Assembly (NCBI GenBank): GCA_964036045.1
Contig: OZ038390.1
Location: 37,132,974-37,196,973 of the forward strand
DNA from: Eutreptiella sp. 'Long Island Sound 2002'
Lineage: Eukaryota; Euglenozoa; Euglenophyceae; Eutreptiales; Eutreptiaceae
Length of the DNA: 64,000 bases
Reading direction: 5' to 3'
Shown here: piece by piece, positions 22,354-32,304 of the stretch
Layout of the letters: each line of letters starts with the position of its first letter
Position numbering within the stretch: position 1 is the first letter of the stretch
Notes under the pieces: model-generated
Seen by the model: the letters and a program-made list of their open reading frames with translations, nothing else
The model's database searches: none
Told to the model about the DNA's origin: nothing
Made by a program: the position numbers and the translations under genes

Positions 22354-22767
22354 GCCCAGGACTCCAATTCTGGCGGCACCCCAACACGCACCACAGCACC
22401 GTCTTCTGGCACGCCCCCACTCGGCCCTTCGACCTCACCGGCCCCTCCCAGACCCAGTGCCTCTTCGACACGGCCCTCTACACCAGCGTCCTCGCCACGT
22501 ACCTCTCGGGCACGGGGTCGTACCTGTGGGCCCACACCCGCACGGACTTGGCCCAGAACATGTACTTCTACGTCAATGGTGCCGCGGAGCTCTTCATGAT
22601 CCCGTGGAGCGCCGGCGTGGACACGCGGGGGTGGGTGCACGTGTCCCAGGGGCCCTACGTGAACTGCCAGGGCCAGGCCCATAACCGGCGGCTGTACTGG
22701 CGCTCGTTCGTGGGGCAGGCCGTGTTTGCGCTCCCAAAGGGGGTCATCGTGTTCCCAGTGCCGGCAG
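22354..22767 (+). CDS. 138-codon aromatic-rich module exon (phase 1-1)
   Basis: A long GC3-biased exon after CACTCCACAG (ending 22353), with donor CCGGCAG/GTGTGG (GT at 22768), both phase 1. Landmarks are LQFWRHPNTHHSTVFWHAP, TQCLFDTALYTSVLATYLSG, YLWAHTRTDLAQNMYFYVNG and KGVIVFPVPAG. Only two cysteines are present. The pattern of strands with a central MYFYVNGAAEL recalls beta-sandwich carbohydrate- or cell-surface-binding folds (a FYVNG-type strand also occurs in PA14-like domains), but key features are missing and I leave it unassigned. It is the largest of the 1-1 exons. Confidence 0.68.
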
Positions 22768-23192
22768 GTGTGGCGCGCGCACGCTCCATCGGCTGCCCAC
22801 ACCCACTGCGATCCCCATCATTGAACGGCCGACAGCAGTCCCACCCTCGAGGCGGCGACGGGCTAACGAGCCGCCACCGAAGTTCCCGCAGATGTGCAGC
22901 ATCTGCTGACTGGGCCATGGCACCACCTCCCACACGACCGTTGGACTTTGTGGCAACATCGGGGAGACTCCGGGGGGGGGGGGGGGGGGGGCTGCTGCCA
23001 GTCTCCCCCCCCCCCCCCCTCCCACTGAGTCTTCGTGAATGGCGAGAAGTCGATTGACACCACCGACTTGCAGGAGAGCAGCAACATCTGAGGGCTGTGC
23101 CCCCCCATCCCCCGTGGGTGTACTTAAACTCAGTCTGAAATCTCGGGCCTCTTGACTAAATTTCATTTTTTCCTGAGGACAATTTGTTTCTG
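22768..23192. other. Gap with the longest homopolymers
   Basis: Poly(G) of 20 bases (22972-22991) is followed 13 bases later by poly(C) of 15 (23005-23019), a natural hairpin. The boundary with the A/C-rich block to the right is near TTTTTTCCTGAGGACA (about 23168-23181); a CCTGAGGACA-like string also occurs at 28066 beyond the block. Confidence 0.5.
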
Positions 23193-23441
23193 ATGTGGAA
23201 GGCGGACTTTATGTCAGTGGGGACAGTGCCGGGAAAAGGACGTGTGGAGTGCCTAGTCTGTGGAGACGACGTGAAGACCGCCGGGAACTACGTGCGCAAT
23301 GCCAAACAATGTATCTGTGGGGGCATAGTGCACAATAGGTGCATCAATGAAAACACAGGGGCATTGTGTGAGTGCAGCCTCCCGCAGGTGCTCATACACA
23401 AGTTCAAAAAGTGGCAGAAGAGCCACGACCAGGCCACCTGA
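23193..23441 (+). CDS. Small Cys/His protein (RING/PHD-like zinc pattern)
   Basis: An 82-codon open frame from ATG to TGA. The metal-ligand pattern is C-x2-C (CLVC), then C-x-C (CICGG), H-x2-C (HNRC) and a final C-x-C (CEC). This spacing is close to a cross-braced RING/PHD finger, but I cannot assign it firmly. Codon use is richer in A and C than the surrounding exons, as in the J-domain and CCCH frames downstream. Together they look like one A/C-rich mobile or foreign block. Being a single short frame with no introns, it may be a separate gene or the first part of a decayed longer one. Confidence 0.45.
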   Translation: MWKADFMSVGTVPGKGRVECLVCGDDVKTAGNYVRNAKQCICGGIVHNRCINENTGALCECSLPQVLIHKFKKWQKSHDQAT

Positions 23442-23663
23442 CAACGAAGGGCAGCAACAGTGAAACAAAAATGGGAGCAAGTGGCGGCCCAGGACAGGTG
23501 GCAGCCAGGAACAAAAGTTTGGCTCACAGGGCTGCGGAGGACAGAATTGAATGGAGCGGAGAGGGGAGGAGAATGGCCAGGTTCTAGTGCAAGTGGACCA
23601 CCAAAAGGGAGGTAGAACGGTGGCAGTCACCCACGACCACTTGGAGCGGCCTGTCCCTAGGTA

Positions 23664-24011
23664 ATGGCAGTAGTAGGAGCAGTTAGGAGCAAGCCGGTAG
23701 CCCACAAACAAGGAGAGCATGGAGCACAAAGGCATGACAGGGCGCTAGTGACGCCACTTGCAGCAGCCCCCCGCGTGGAGGCAGCCATATTAATATTGGT
23801 AGCAAGCGCAGCCGTAGTGGTGGTGGGTAGTGCAGGGCACCTTGCGACAAGGTCAACAGTGCGTCTGCAAGGGCTACGGCAGGTGGAATTCAACGCATGT
23901 GAGGCCATGGTGGTTGGGCATGACGGCTTCAGAGTGCATGTGTGCGTAGCAAAGGGGCCACGACACACACAAGGACGGGAAATTCGCGTAAAGAGAGCGA
24001 ATGTCGTTTGA
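23664..24011 (+). CDS. Unassigned 115-codon frame in the A/C-rich block
   Basis: ATG to TGA. The first part contains a hydrophobic stretch (EAAILILVASAAVVVVGSAG) that could be a membrane segment. The second part reads like a folded protein (VEFNACEAMVVGHDGFRVHV). No family recognised. It lies between the zinc protein and the J-domain frame, and may be joined to them in an unspliced or decayed gene. Confidence 0.35.
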   Translation: MAVVGAVRSKPVAHKQGEHGAQRHDRALVTPLAAAPRVEAAILILVASAAVVVVGSAGHLATRSTVRLQGLRQVEFNACEAMVVGHDGFRVHVCVAKGPRHTQGREIRVKRANVV

Positions 24012-24127
24012 GTGGAGAGGCCAACAACAAACATGGCCCCCAGCCACAGCCCCAGCACAAGCCCCAGCCGGTGGGGGCCAACCAACCAACGGTCCCACAC
24101 ACCAGAGGACAGGACCCAGTTGCGGAC

Positions 24128-24832
24128 ATGCCAGACGCACTGCCAGGGAACTGGTACCAGGTGCTAGGAGTGCGGTACCCTGGGGCTGCAACAGAGGAAA
24201 TAAAGCGGGCATACAAGCAGCTCAGTGTCAAGCTAAACGCAGACAAAAACACGCACCACAAGGAGAAGGCTAAGGGACTATTCAAACAAATAGGGAAGGC
24301 AAATGACGGATTGCTAGACACGGGGCCCCGAAGACGGCACGACGCTGACATACTAAGAGGGGACAGGCGCCAACAACGGGAGGTACGCCACTGCAATAGG
24401 GGAGCTGTGACATACGACCCCGGACAAGAGGGCAGAAGGCCAGGGGAACCAAACACACCGACGATGCAACAACGCTTTGCATACGTGACCATGGATTTCA
24501 TGGAAGCACAATACACAAGGATAGTACGGGCCCGCGAGTGGCAGCTGGCCCTCACGCCGATGCCCAACATGACCAGGGGTGAGGTGTGGTACCTCATATG
24601 CCCAGGACTCACGATGCCGGTGGTCCGGGTACGCATCGTGGCCGTGGGTGTGTATACCCCGCAGTGTAGCTGCCACCCACATGGGGTGTGCTACACACAT
24701 GGAGAGTGGCAACCGGTTGTGCACATAGACGGGGACCTACCAGGAGAGAACGTCCTGGTCTCACAACCGGGCAGATTGCTGCCCGCTGATCGCCTAGCGC
24801 AGTTAATCGCGGCAACCTCCCGGAGGCGTTGA
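24128..24832 (+). CDS. J-domain protein with altered HPD motif
   Basis: A 234-codon frame starting at the first ATG before the domain. Residues 8-75 match a J domain: NWYQVLGVRYPGAATEEIKR (helix I to II), AYKQLSVKLNADKN (helix II into the loop) and FKQIGKANDGLLD (helix III). J domains stimulate Hsp70 ATPase through an invariant His-Pro-Asp. Here the loop reads Asn-Ala-Asp, so His and Pro are both replaced and stimulation is unlikely. The C-terminal half (REWQLALTPMPNMTRGEVWY, QCSCHPHGVCYTHGEW) is unassigned and has a Cys/His cluster. The frame is intact and intronless, in an A/C-rich block that looks mobile. It could be a transposon-borne or captured J-like protein. Confidence 0.62.
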   Translation: MPDALPGNWYQVLGVRYPGAATEEIKRAYKQLSVKLNADKNTHHKEKAKGLFKQIGKANDGLLDTGPRRRHDADILRGDRRQQREVRHCNRGAVTYDPGQEGRRPGEPNTPTMQQRFAYVTMDFMEAQYTRIVRAREWQLALTPMPNMTRGEVWYLICPGLTMPVVRVRIVAVGVYTPQCSCHPHGVCYTHGEWQPVVHIDGDLPGENVLVSQPGRLLPADRLAQLIAATSRRR

Positions 24833-26136
24833 GGGGTTCAGCACAACGCCCAGGCACGCACATCCGACAAAATGCAGCACAGTGCAGCGCAACGCAAATT
24901 AGAGCAGCACAGGGCTGCACGACGCCCAAGCACATAGAGCTAATAGAGGCACACAAAGGAGATCAGCGCACAAACCTCGTAGGTAGGCCCCGGGGGCTCT
25001 GATTCGGCCCCGCCAATGGGTGGGCGGCCCTATCCAAGCACTTCGGAGGTTACCTGGACTAGGCCCCAACGGGAAGAGTGGCCTTGCCCGGGTAGCCGCG
25101 GCCGCCACGCCTCATAGAGGTAGCGCAACGCACAACGCAGCGTAGCACGCCAAAGCCGGCAGAGGCACACAGCGAAAGTTGCCAGCACACGATAGCACAC
25201 AGCACACATTATAGCAGAACAAAGCAAAGCAGTGTACCACAACAATGGTGGCGGGTAGCCACACCACTTGCCGCAAGCACCAGCACCAGCACCAGCCCAA
25301 CACCCAACGCCTAGGGTGTGGGCCAGACCCACCACACGGGCACTTCATCCACGCACAGCCACCGCCGCCCGCAAACAAGGCACGCGTGCAAGCCTCAAAG
25401 GCAGGCCCCGGGGGCTCGGACTCGGCCCCACCAATGGGTGGGCGGCCCAATCCAAGCGCTTTGGAGGTTACCCGAACTCGCCCCTGACTGGGGGAGCGAG
25501 CCACGCCTCACGGAGGTAGCGTAGTGCACAACGCGGAGGCAGCATAGCACACAACACAGTGCAGCACGCCAAAGCCGGTAGAGGCACACAATGAAACTCG
25601 CCAGCACACGACAGCACACAACGCACAATACAGGAGAGCAAAGCAAAGTAGTGTACCACAACAACAACGGCGGACAGCCACACCACCCGCCATGAGCACC
25701 AACACCAGCCCAACACCCAACACCCAGGGTGGGGGCCAGACCCACCACACGGGCACTTCACCCACACACAGCCACTGCCGCCCACAAACAAGGCATGCAC
25801 ATGGAGCATCACCAAGGGCCCACGACCCCACGCCCCACCGCCAACACGGCACCCACCACACACGCACGGCCACACTTACACACAACGTATAAGTGATGCT
25901 TCCCTGATGCACTCCCGGGAGCCATCACCATCCCGACCACGCCGGGAGGAGAAGGCAACCCAAACCTAAGTAAGGGGGTCGCCCTTGCGGGGGGTTGGCA
26001 GCCAGCTGCGTGGTTGTCCATTGGGCAGCGACCTGTACTTGCCCGCGAGTAGCTAATTTCTGTCACCGGGGCCTAGTGCAGGGGCCTTGAGCACGCTTAT
26101 GAGACACGGCGTCAAAACCATTGGTGGTCACTGCAC
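24833..26136. repeat. A/C-rich non-coding region with a ~400-bp tandem duplication
   Basis: Two diverged copies of a unit of about 400 bp lie head to tail from about 24981 to 25790. The GGCCCCGGGGGCT segment recurs at 24985 and 25403, and the GCCAAAGCCGG segment at about 25150 and 25567. Offsets vary from about 396 to 418 because of indels. GCACAACGC-like short units abound between 24839 and 25230. No coding signal. Confidence 0.65.
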
Positions 26137-27189
26137 ATGACCAACCAAGGGGTGGACTCACACGAGTCCCTAGCTCCGAGGCATGGACAGCCCGGAGTGA
26201 AGTCCTCAAACCGGGAGCCCCTCAGCAGCCCAGAAAGCAAAAGAGCAACAATGCACCACATTCACCACAGAACAACCCCAACAAACACCAGTGACAGGTC
26301 AGTTTGTAGATTTGGAGACATGTGCAAAAGTGCCCGGTGCCCCTGGCACCACCCAACTGCAAGTGGGACAACCCGACAGCCACAATGGGAGGCAGGGAGC
26401 GACATGCTGCCCCCCCGGCGCCGCACACCAGCAGCGGTGAGCATGCTAGCAGAAAAAGAAAGAGCCCGAAATTGGGAGGAACGCAAGCAGCAAAGCAGCT
26501 GGGCAGAGAGCCGCCCCACACACGGCAATGAGACGAGCCCCAACACGATACACAACAAGACACAAGGGAACCATGAGGTGCGAGCACTGCAGCAACCACC
26601 AAATGCGGTGCACGCCGAGCGAGCCATCAGTAAACACCCCCCCCCCCCCTCCCTCGACAAGGTGCCCACGTACTCCACAAGGGCGGGGGCCCCGCCCCGC
26701 GCGCCGGGAGGTGCCCGCCACGGGGGTGGCAACAGGGCCGTGACCAGCCAACCGCGCGTGGGAAAGTCCACGTCGTACGGAGATGTGAAATCCTCGTACG
26801 GGGGGGCACGCGGGTGGGACAGGATGGGGTGCCGGCCAGGGCACCCAGGAGCGCCAACAGAAAGGGGGAGGAGCAACACAGACACACAGAACGCAGGAGC
26901 CACACCAGGAGGGACAAGGGCCAGCACAGCAGACAAGGAGGAGGGGCACAGCGAGGCACGAGAGGCAACCAGAACAGCGGGAACAGGGAACCAGAATGGA
27001 GGGGATGGGAGAGCGTGCGCATGGGAGGCAGTAACAACAAAGGGGATGGCCTGGCCAGCCAGCCCCATCGCTACCGGGTGCCAGGGCAACCCCTGCTCAA
27101 CGGGCATCAGGCGGTGGGTGTCTCCCGCGGCCCAGATGGGCTGTTTGCACAACAGGAGCGGGAGCCCATCGGGGGTAGACCAGCCGTGA
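26137..27189 (+). CDS. CCCH zinc-finger, low-complexity protein of the A/C-rich block
   Basis: A 350-codon intact frame from ATG to TGA. Residues 57-72 form a CCCH finger, C-x5-C-x4-C-x3-H (CRFGDMCKSARCPWHH), the spacing used by Nab2/ZC3H14-type RNA-binding fingers. The rest is basic, Gly/Thr/Asn-rich and poorly structured (TRASTADKEEGHSEAREAT). One RNA-binding finger plus a disordered basic body would suit an ORF1/gag-like nucleic-acid-binding protein of a retroelement, or a small host RNA-binding protein. The first is favoured because the block's 3' tail recurs at 32161. A downstream frame to 27625 with a repeated NYWAP..TRK motif may continue it after a frameshift. Confidence 0.5.
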   Translation: MTNQGVDSHESLAPRHGQPGVKSSNREPLSSPESKRATMHHIHHRTTPTNTSDRSVCRFGDMCKSARCPWHHPTASGTTRQPQWEAGSDMLPPRRRTPAAVSMLAEKERARNWEERKQQSSWAESRPTHGNETSPNTIHNKTQGNHEVRALQQPPNAVHAERAISKHPPPPSLDKVPTYSTRAGAPPRAPGGARHGGGNRAVTSQPRVGKSTSYGDVKSSYGGARGWDRMGCRPGHPGAPTERGRSNTDTQNAGATPGGTRASTADKEEGHSEAREATRTAGTGNQNGGDGRACAWEAVTTKGMAWPASPIATGCQGNPCSTGIRRWVSPAAQMGCLHNRSGSPSGVDQP

Positions 27190-27860
27190 GGGGAAAAGGA
27201 CATATGGTGGACCTCCGGGACAGCGCGTGGAGGAACAGGGCACCTGGGCCTCACGCACACAGAAACACAGCCAGGCAGGCTATGGACGGCCTGTGGACAG
27301 AGGTGTGTGGACAGCAAAAACAGTCAAACGACCCTGGCAACAACCAGCACATCCTCAATACGCCAACTATTGGGCGCCGCTGACGCGCAAACGGCACACC
27401 ATGCCACATTCAGCACAGCCCCAACACACCAACTACTGGGCTCCGCGAACGCGGAAACAACACCAGCAAGAGCACCGGCCGCAGCGGCCGACAGAAAGCA
27501 GCGACCCGACGCAACATGCGAAGGGAAGAACGGGTGACTGTCCAGGGTCCCGTAAAGGAATAACAACCAGACGGAAAGTCACACAGGGGGTCGGTTGGCG
27601 GCTGGGCAGGGCCCCAAAAAAATGATCCCTCCCCCCCCGCCCCCCGTGCCCTGTGTTACATTTCCCACATCAGATGTGGTGGTGAGTACCCCTCCAAACT
27701 CCACTGCCTTGGGAAAGGCTTTGTGTGGAGCATCGCCAGCGCCGGCGTGGGAGGGACACCAAGGGGCAGAAGCGGCGCCTGTGAGCAGAGGCACGCCTGT
27801 CCCATGCTCCCTGCGGCTGCTGAGGATGAGCCAGGGTCCCTAAGCGATGGCCTGGTCCAG
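27190..27860. other. 3' end of the A/C-rich block
   Basis: An open frame at 27227-27625 without ATG contains a 66-bp (22-residue) duplication: NYWAPLTRK at about 27366 and NYWAPRTRK at about 27432. The shared 3' tail follows at 27452-27595, then a poly(C)/purine stretch. ATTTCCCACATCAGATG at about 27660 resembles 35130-35150. Confidence 0.45.
27452..27595 (+). repeat. 3' tail of the A/C-rich element, copy 1
   Basis: About 144 bp that recur at 32161-32304 with roughly 90% identity or better and no large indel (constant offset of 4709). It ends shortly after GGAATAACAACCAGACGGAA in both copies. Confidence 0.8.
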
Positions 27861-28007
27861 GGCACAGTCATGTGGCGGTGGCTGTGGCGGACCGCATTGA
27901 GTGTGGCACTGATTTTGATCCGGCCCAAACCCACGGGCCCTCGTCGGACCCTCCCCCTCCGACCTGCCCCGGGGGTTGTGCTCAGTGTTCGGCACACGGG
28001 ACGGGGG
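27861..28007 (+). CDS. Possible exon, IECGTDFDP...CPGGCAQCSAHG (phase 1-1)
   Basis: A 49-codon candidate between CTGGTCCAG (ending 27860) and GGGG/GTGCGTG (GT at 28008). Both borders are phase 1. It reads VADRIECGTDFDPAQTHG, a Pro-rich spacer (SSDPPPPTC) and CPGGCAQCSAHGTG. The Cys spacing resembles the downstream modules. Splice sites are plausible but not strong. Confidence 0.42.
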
Positions 28008-28150
28008 GTGCGTGGGTATATGAGGGCAAAATGTTTGGCTCTCTGTTCAAAATTTCACTTTTCCCCTGAGGACAAATGAATTTTTTTGGTTTGGTTTGGG
28101 GGTGAGTTGGCGGGGGGGGGGTCCACCAGATGCCCCCCCCCCCGCCCCAG

Positions 28151-29886
28151 TGGATAGGCACATCCCTGGCCCCACCACGTCCACAGGCCGATGGGATGAG
28201 CTGCGCAGCGTCTCGCTGGACGCCGCAGTGCAAGCGCAAGTCACCCCCTCGCCCGCCCCCGGCGCCGTCTCGTACCTCTCGACAAGCGCCCGCGGGGCCA
28301 CCATCACCGTCGTCGCCCAGAACTGCCACTGCTACGTCGCGGTGCACGCCCCAACCGCCCCCGTAGGCCCCTCCCCGGCCCCCGACGCGGCCGTGTGCCC
28401 CTGCGCTGCGGACGGCCTCGCCTGCGCAATGTACGTGGCCGTGCGCTCGGCCCTGGACTCTGCCGTGGCGCAGTGCATCGCGGGCACCTGCCCCCGCACC
28501 CGCGACTGCGTGGTCGTTACGGGCCACGCGTACGGCGGCACCGTGGCCGGTGTCCTGGGCGCGGCACTGCGTGCGCGCGTCGTGAGCTTCGCCGCGGGCC
28601 CGGCGCTTGTGCCAGGCTGCACAGTCGACACCGCCCGGTGGGTCCGGTACGTCGCCGCGGCCGCGGCGCCGTCCCCGGACGCCACGGGGCTGGTCGCGGA
28701 CGTGCGCACCGCCGGTGTTGCGGGCCGCGCGCACTATGGGCTACCGCTGCTGCTGCCCCCCGGCGCACCCACGGCGGTCCCCTTCGCCCACGGCAGCAGC
28801 CCCGCGTGGGCGTACGCGGCGGCCGCCTTTGCGCCCGCGCCGCCGGGGTACAGGGAGCTGCTGCAGCGCGCGCACCCGCTGCCGCAGGTGGCGCCAGGGG
28901 GCGAGCGGTGCGCGCTCCCGCAGGGCTGCAGCTCCGGCCAGTGCCGCGCGGCGGTTTCCGGCGGGTGGCAGTGCCTGCAGAGCCTTGGGGGGCGCTGCAT
29001 CAGGGCCGCGGACTGCGCCAGCGGGCACTGCCTCTACGGCTTCTGCCGCAGCTGCACGGCGACGGCAGGCTGCCCCGCGGGCCACACGTGCGGCCGCTAC
29101 GGCACGTGCGACGTCGTCAAGGCGCTGGTGGGGCAGCCGTGCGCCGGCGATGGCCAGTGCCTGACCGGGGTCTGCGCCGGCGGGTCGTGCCGGCAGTGCC
29201 GCGACGTCGCGCAGTGCGGGCCTGGCGAGGACTACTGCGACCCGCAGGGCCACTGCCGGTGCCGCGCAGCGCTGGGGGGCGCCTGCACGCTCGACGTGGA
29301 GTGCCGCAGCGGCGCCTGCATCGACGACGCGTGCCGCGAGTGCCGCGACCACGCGGACTGCGGCGCGGGGACCGTGTGCCCGCAGCACATGTGGCGGTGC
29401 GTCGACCCGTTCGCGGTGGGGGAGGCGTGCCTGGAGGACGCGGAGTGCGGCACCGGCGTTTGCGAGATCTTCGAGTGCCGCGCATGCCGCCGCACTGAGG
29501 ACTGCCCAGCGGGGCACGCGTGCAAGAACTGGCGGTGCGAGGCGCTCCGGCGCGTGGGCGAGTCCTGCCGTGCGGACGCGGACTGCGCGTCGGGCGCGTG
29601 CGACCTGTTCTTCTGCCGGGAGTGCAAGGGCATCCGGCAGGGCTGCAGCAACAACGACTTCTGCTCCTTCTGGACGTGCGAGGCGCCGCGGGCAGAGTGG
29701 GCAATCTGCTCGCAGGGCCACGAATGCGCTTCGGGGCTCTGTGAGGCGTTCCAGTGCCGGGACTGCACGGGCCAGAGCACCGGCTGCACCGGGCGGCAAT
29801 TCTGTCTGGCCTGGCAGTGCCTGGAGCCGTATGCCAATGGCATCCCCTGTACACGGGATTACATGTGCGACTCCGGCTTCTGTGAG
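28151..29886 (+). CDS. Lipase-like (pseudo-enzyme) domain plus Cys-rich modules, penultimate exon
   Basis: The exon opens in phase 1 after a C-rich acceptor (CGCCCCAG ending 28150). About 260 residues resemble a class 3 lipase alpha/beta-hydrolase. CVVVTGHAYGGTVAGVLG corresponds to the strand and nucleophile elbow of GHSLGG lipases, and RVVSFAAGPALVP to the following strand. The elbow Ser is Ala (codon 28528-28530), so hydrolysis by the usual mechanism is not expected. From about 28900 come about eight modules of some 40 residues with the pattern C-x5-C-x2-G-x-C-x4-C-x2-C (for example ADCASGHCLYGFCRSC). The last is cut after SGFCE by GAG/GTCTGC, phase 0. The next exon at 32943 resumes the module. 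Product: probably secreted or surface-bound. Third positions are very GC-rich throughout. Confidence 0.82.
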
Positions 29887-30967
29887 GTCTGCCCTGCAAT
29901 GCTGCATCGCGATGTGCCTGCCATCATCCGCTGTTTTGTGGTCGCTGGCCCACGGGGGGCGTTTGAATGGGGACCCCGACCCCCCAGTCCCCCTTCCATG
30001 GCGAGCAGCGCCTTCACAATGGGGCCGACAGACGGCATCACAGCTTGTTGGGTGCTTTGGGAGGTTCAGTTAGGCGTCTTCCGCAATTTCCTTTTCAGTT
30101 ATGGTCATTGGCCCCACTTTCCTGAAGTTAGAATGTTCGTGGGGAATCCACACATCCCCCCCTCCCTTCGTGCCCCTCCCCCCCCCCTGTCGCGCTGCGG
30201 GTGTTGGGGTCGAGAACTACACTGAAACACATGCACTAACCATTCTTCAATTCACATGCTGATCCCGACAGCGGACCATTCTAGCAGTCGGCATTTCTTT
30301 GTGTGTCTTGGCAGCGGACACAGGTTCAGGAGCCCAGGACGAGGGGCTTAGGGTTTACACAGGGAGGGCGTGTTGTGGGGCTGTTATGACTGCTGTTGTA
30401 CGTGATCTGTTGCCTACTCTCCCACGCATTCCGGTGTCCACGATGTACGTTTTCGACAGACCTGTGCGCGTTTTACGGCCCTTGAAAAGCCAGTCATTCT
30501 TGTGGCTCTGCATGTGCTGCCTGTTGTGCTGTCACTTCCACACACACACATAACAGACCACGCGTCACGATACGGGTCTGCGGCTTGTGTTGTCGGCGTC
30601 CATCCCACAGTTACAGTACCTGGGGGATTGGCAATGCTCCACAGCACTCAGCGATCCCAAACGAAAAACCCCAGCAAATTTGCATATTGCGGGGCCTTGG
30701 CATCTCAGTCTCAAGTGCTTTGGGCATATGGGTGCCAGCAATGTGCCTTTACAAATTGGCCGATGCCAGGCCAGACCTCGCCCAGGTAAAGTGTGTGTGA
30801 AAGATTGGTTGGTGTCTGAGCTGGCAATGTGCCCATCATATTCCAAGCAATGTGCATTGTACACTGGGGCATGTGCTATGGGACATGGTTGGTATTATTG
30901 GAAGTTGGTTCGCCAAGGTGGTAGGTTCTCCGGCAACATGGCCCCATGCATGCTATTTGCTCAATGT

Positions 30968-31145
30968 TTGGATTGATGTTAAGCGAAACTGATTTCGCCC
31001 TCAATGGATTTGAGCTATTTGTAAACCAACAATCAAATTGATTGGAACCGCCAACACGCCTTCAATATTCAATTCATATATTCATAATCAATTCTGATAG
31101 CTCAAACATTGAGGGAGAAAGCACATTCATTTAACATCAATCCAA
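30968..31145. mobile_element. MITE-like inverted-repeat element
   Basis: A 178-bp AT-rich unit whose left arm (30968-31016) and reverse-complemented right arm (31099-31145) match over most of about 48 bp. The outer TTGGATTGATGTTAA and the inner CCCTCAATG and TTTGAGCT are shared. The arms would fold into a hairpin. There is no open frame, so it is non-autonomous. Confidence 0.7.
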
Positions 31146-32160
31146 TCAGTGCCTCCTCCAACCCTCGTTGGCACAAGAAATTTGCCTTGGCATCTCTTGT
31201 TGGCTCAAGTGGCTTGCACTTCTTAGGCAACTAGCTACATGTGGGCTAGGCAGCCAAAGACCCCCCTCCCCCAGCACATCCCATACCTTACTTTGCTTCA
31301 TTGTGTGTCTCACTTCACACGCAACAAGGCATAGCTGTTTTTTGCTTCACCATTTAGCCCTTCCCGCCGTACCGTTGATACCCTAGCAAGCAGATGTGTG
31401 TCTTGATCTAACAACCCTAAACAACCGCCACAGCCCATCTGGTTCACAAGATGCCATACTGCCGTTTGAGAGCCGTTTGAGAGTCCCGGTATTTAGGAGG
31501 CTCACCTCTTTGGTCCAGGTATCCGCCCCTCCCCCTCCCAGGAGTATCCGGGCGTGCCAATCGGCACACCTGCTCAACCTTTATGCCAAATCCCCCTCCC
31601 TGGCCTCCATCCGCACTTAAAGACGCAGTGCGCATGCAGTGCAAATTTTTTCATGTTGGCAACTTTTTTTGGCTCGTTTCCTCAAGTTTCACCTATTTTT
31701 TGGATTGTTGGTATTTGTGTGAAGAGGGGGAGAGAAATGGTCTTTGGTCATGATTGAGTGAGTTGGCCCACGCAGTGTGCACAGCTCGTTTGCAACCACA
31801 TTAGTTGTCTCCGCTTCTTTGCCCTTGCTGATCCTTTCTAGGTGGATATTGGATCATGATCATGGGGAATCAGCTGATGACTAGTACATTCATTTCTTTG
31901 CACTCTGGAGTTACGTGAGATGGCAAGGGGTTATGTAGCCATTTCATTTCTCCTTGCGATGGCACGGGTTACACAACCATTTCTCTTTTCCCCAAGGCGA
32001 GTGTGGCACTTGCCACTTGAACGTGTACATCCTGCATGCCATTGCATAATTGTACTTTAGTTGCATTCAAGTACATAGTCGTAGGCAGCAGAATATCCCC
32101 CCCCCCTCTCTCTTTGTCCAGCCCCCCCCGCCCTTGGGGGATGGACATGGGGGGGGAACT

Positions 32161-32304
32161 CGGAAACGGCACCAGCAAGAGCACCAGCCGCAGCGGCCAA
32201 CAGAAAGCAGCAACCCGACGCAACATGCGAAGGGAAGAACGGGTGACTGTCCAGGGTCCCGTAAAGGAATAACAACCAGACGGAATGTCGCGCAGGGGTG
32301 TACA
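32161..32304 (+). repeat. 3' tail of the A/C-rich element, solitary copy 2
   Basis: Homologous to 27452-27595 from CGGAAAC to the GACGGAA end. Nothing upstream of 32161 resembles the rest of the block, so the copy is truncated at its 5' side, as after incomplete target-primed reverse transcription. Confidence 0.78.

Noticed and set aside
26262-27317. 351-codon minus-strand frame opposite the CCCH frame
   Set aside because: No motif; the + strand frame has the zinc finger and an ATG-to-stop structure consistent with the block.
28741-29907. Long Ala/Arg-rich minus-strand frame opposite the Cys-rich exon
   Set aside because: A GC-rich mirror of the real exon: the + strand frame has regular Cys modules, the minus frame is low complexity.
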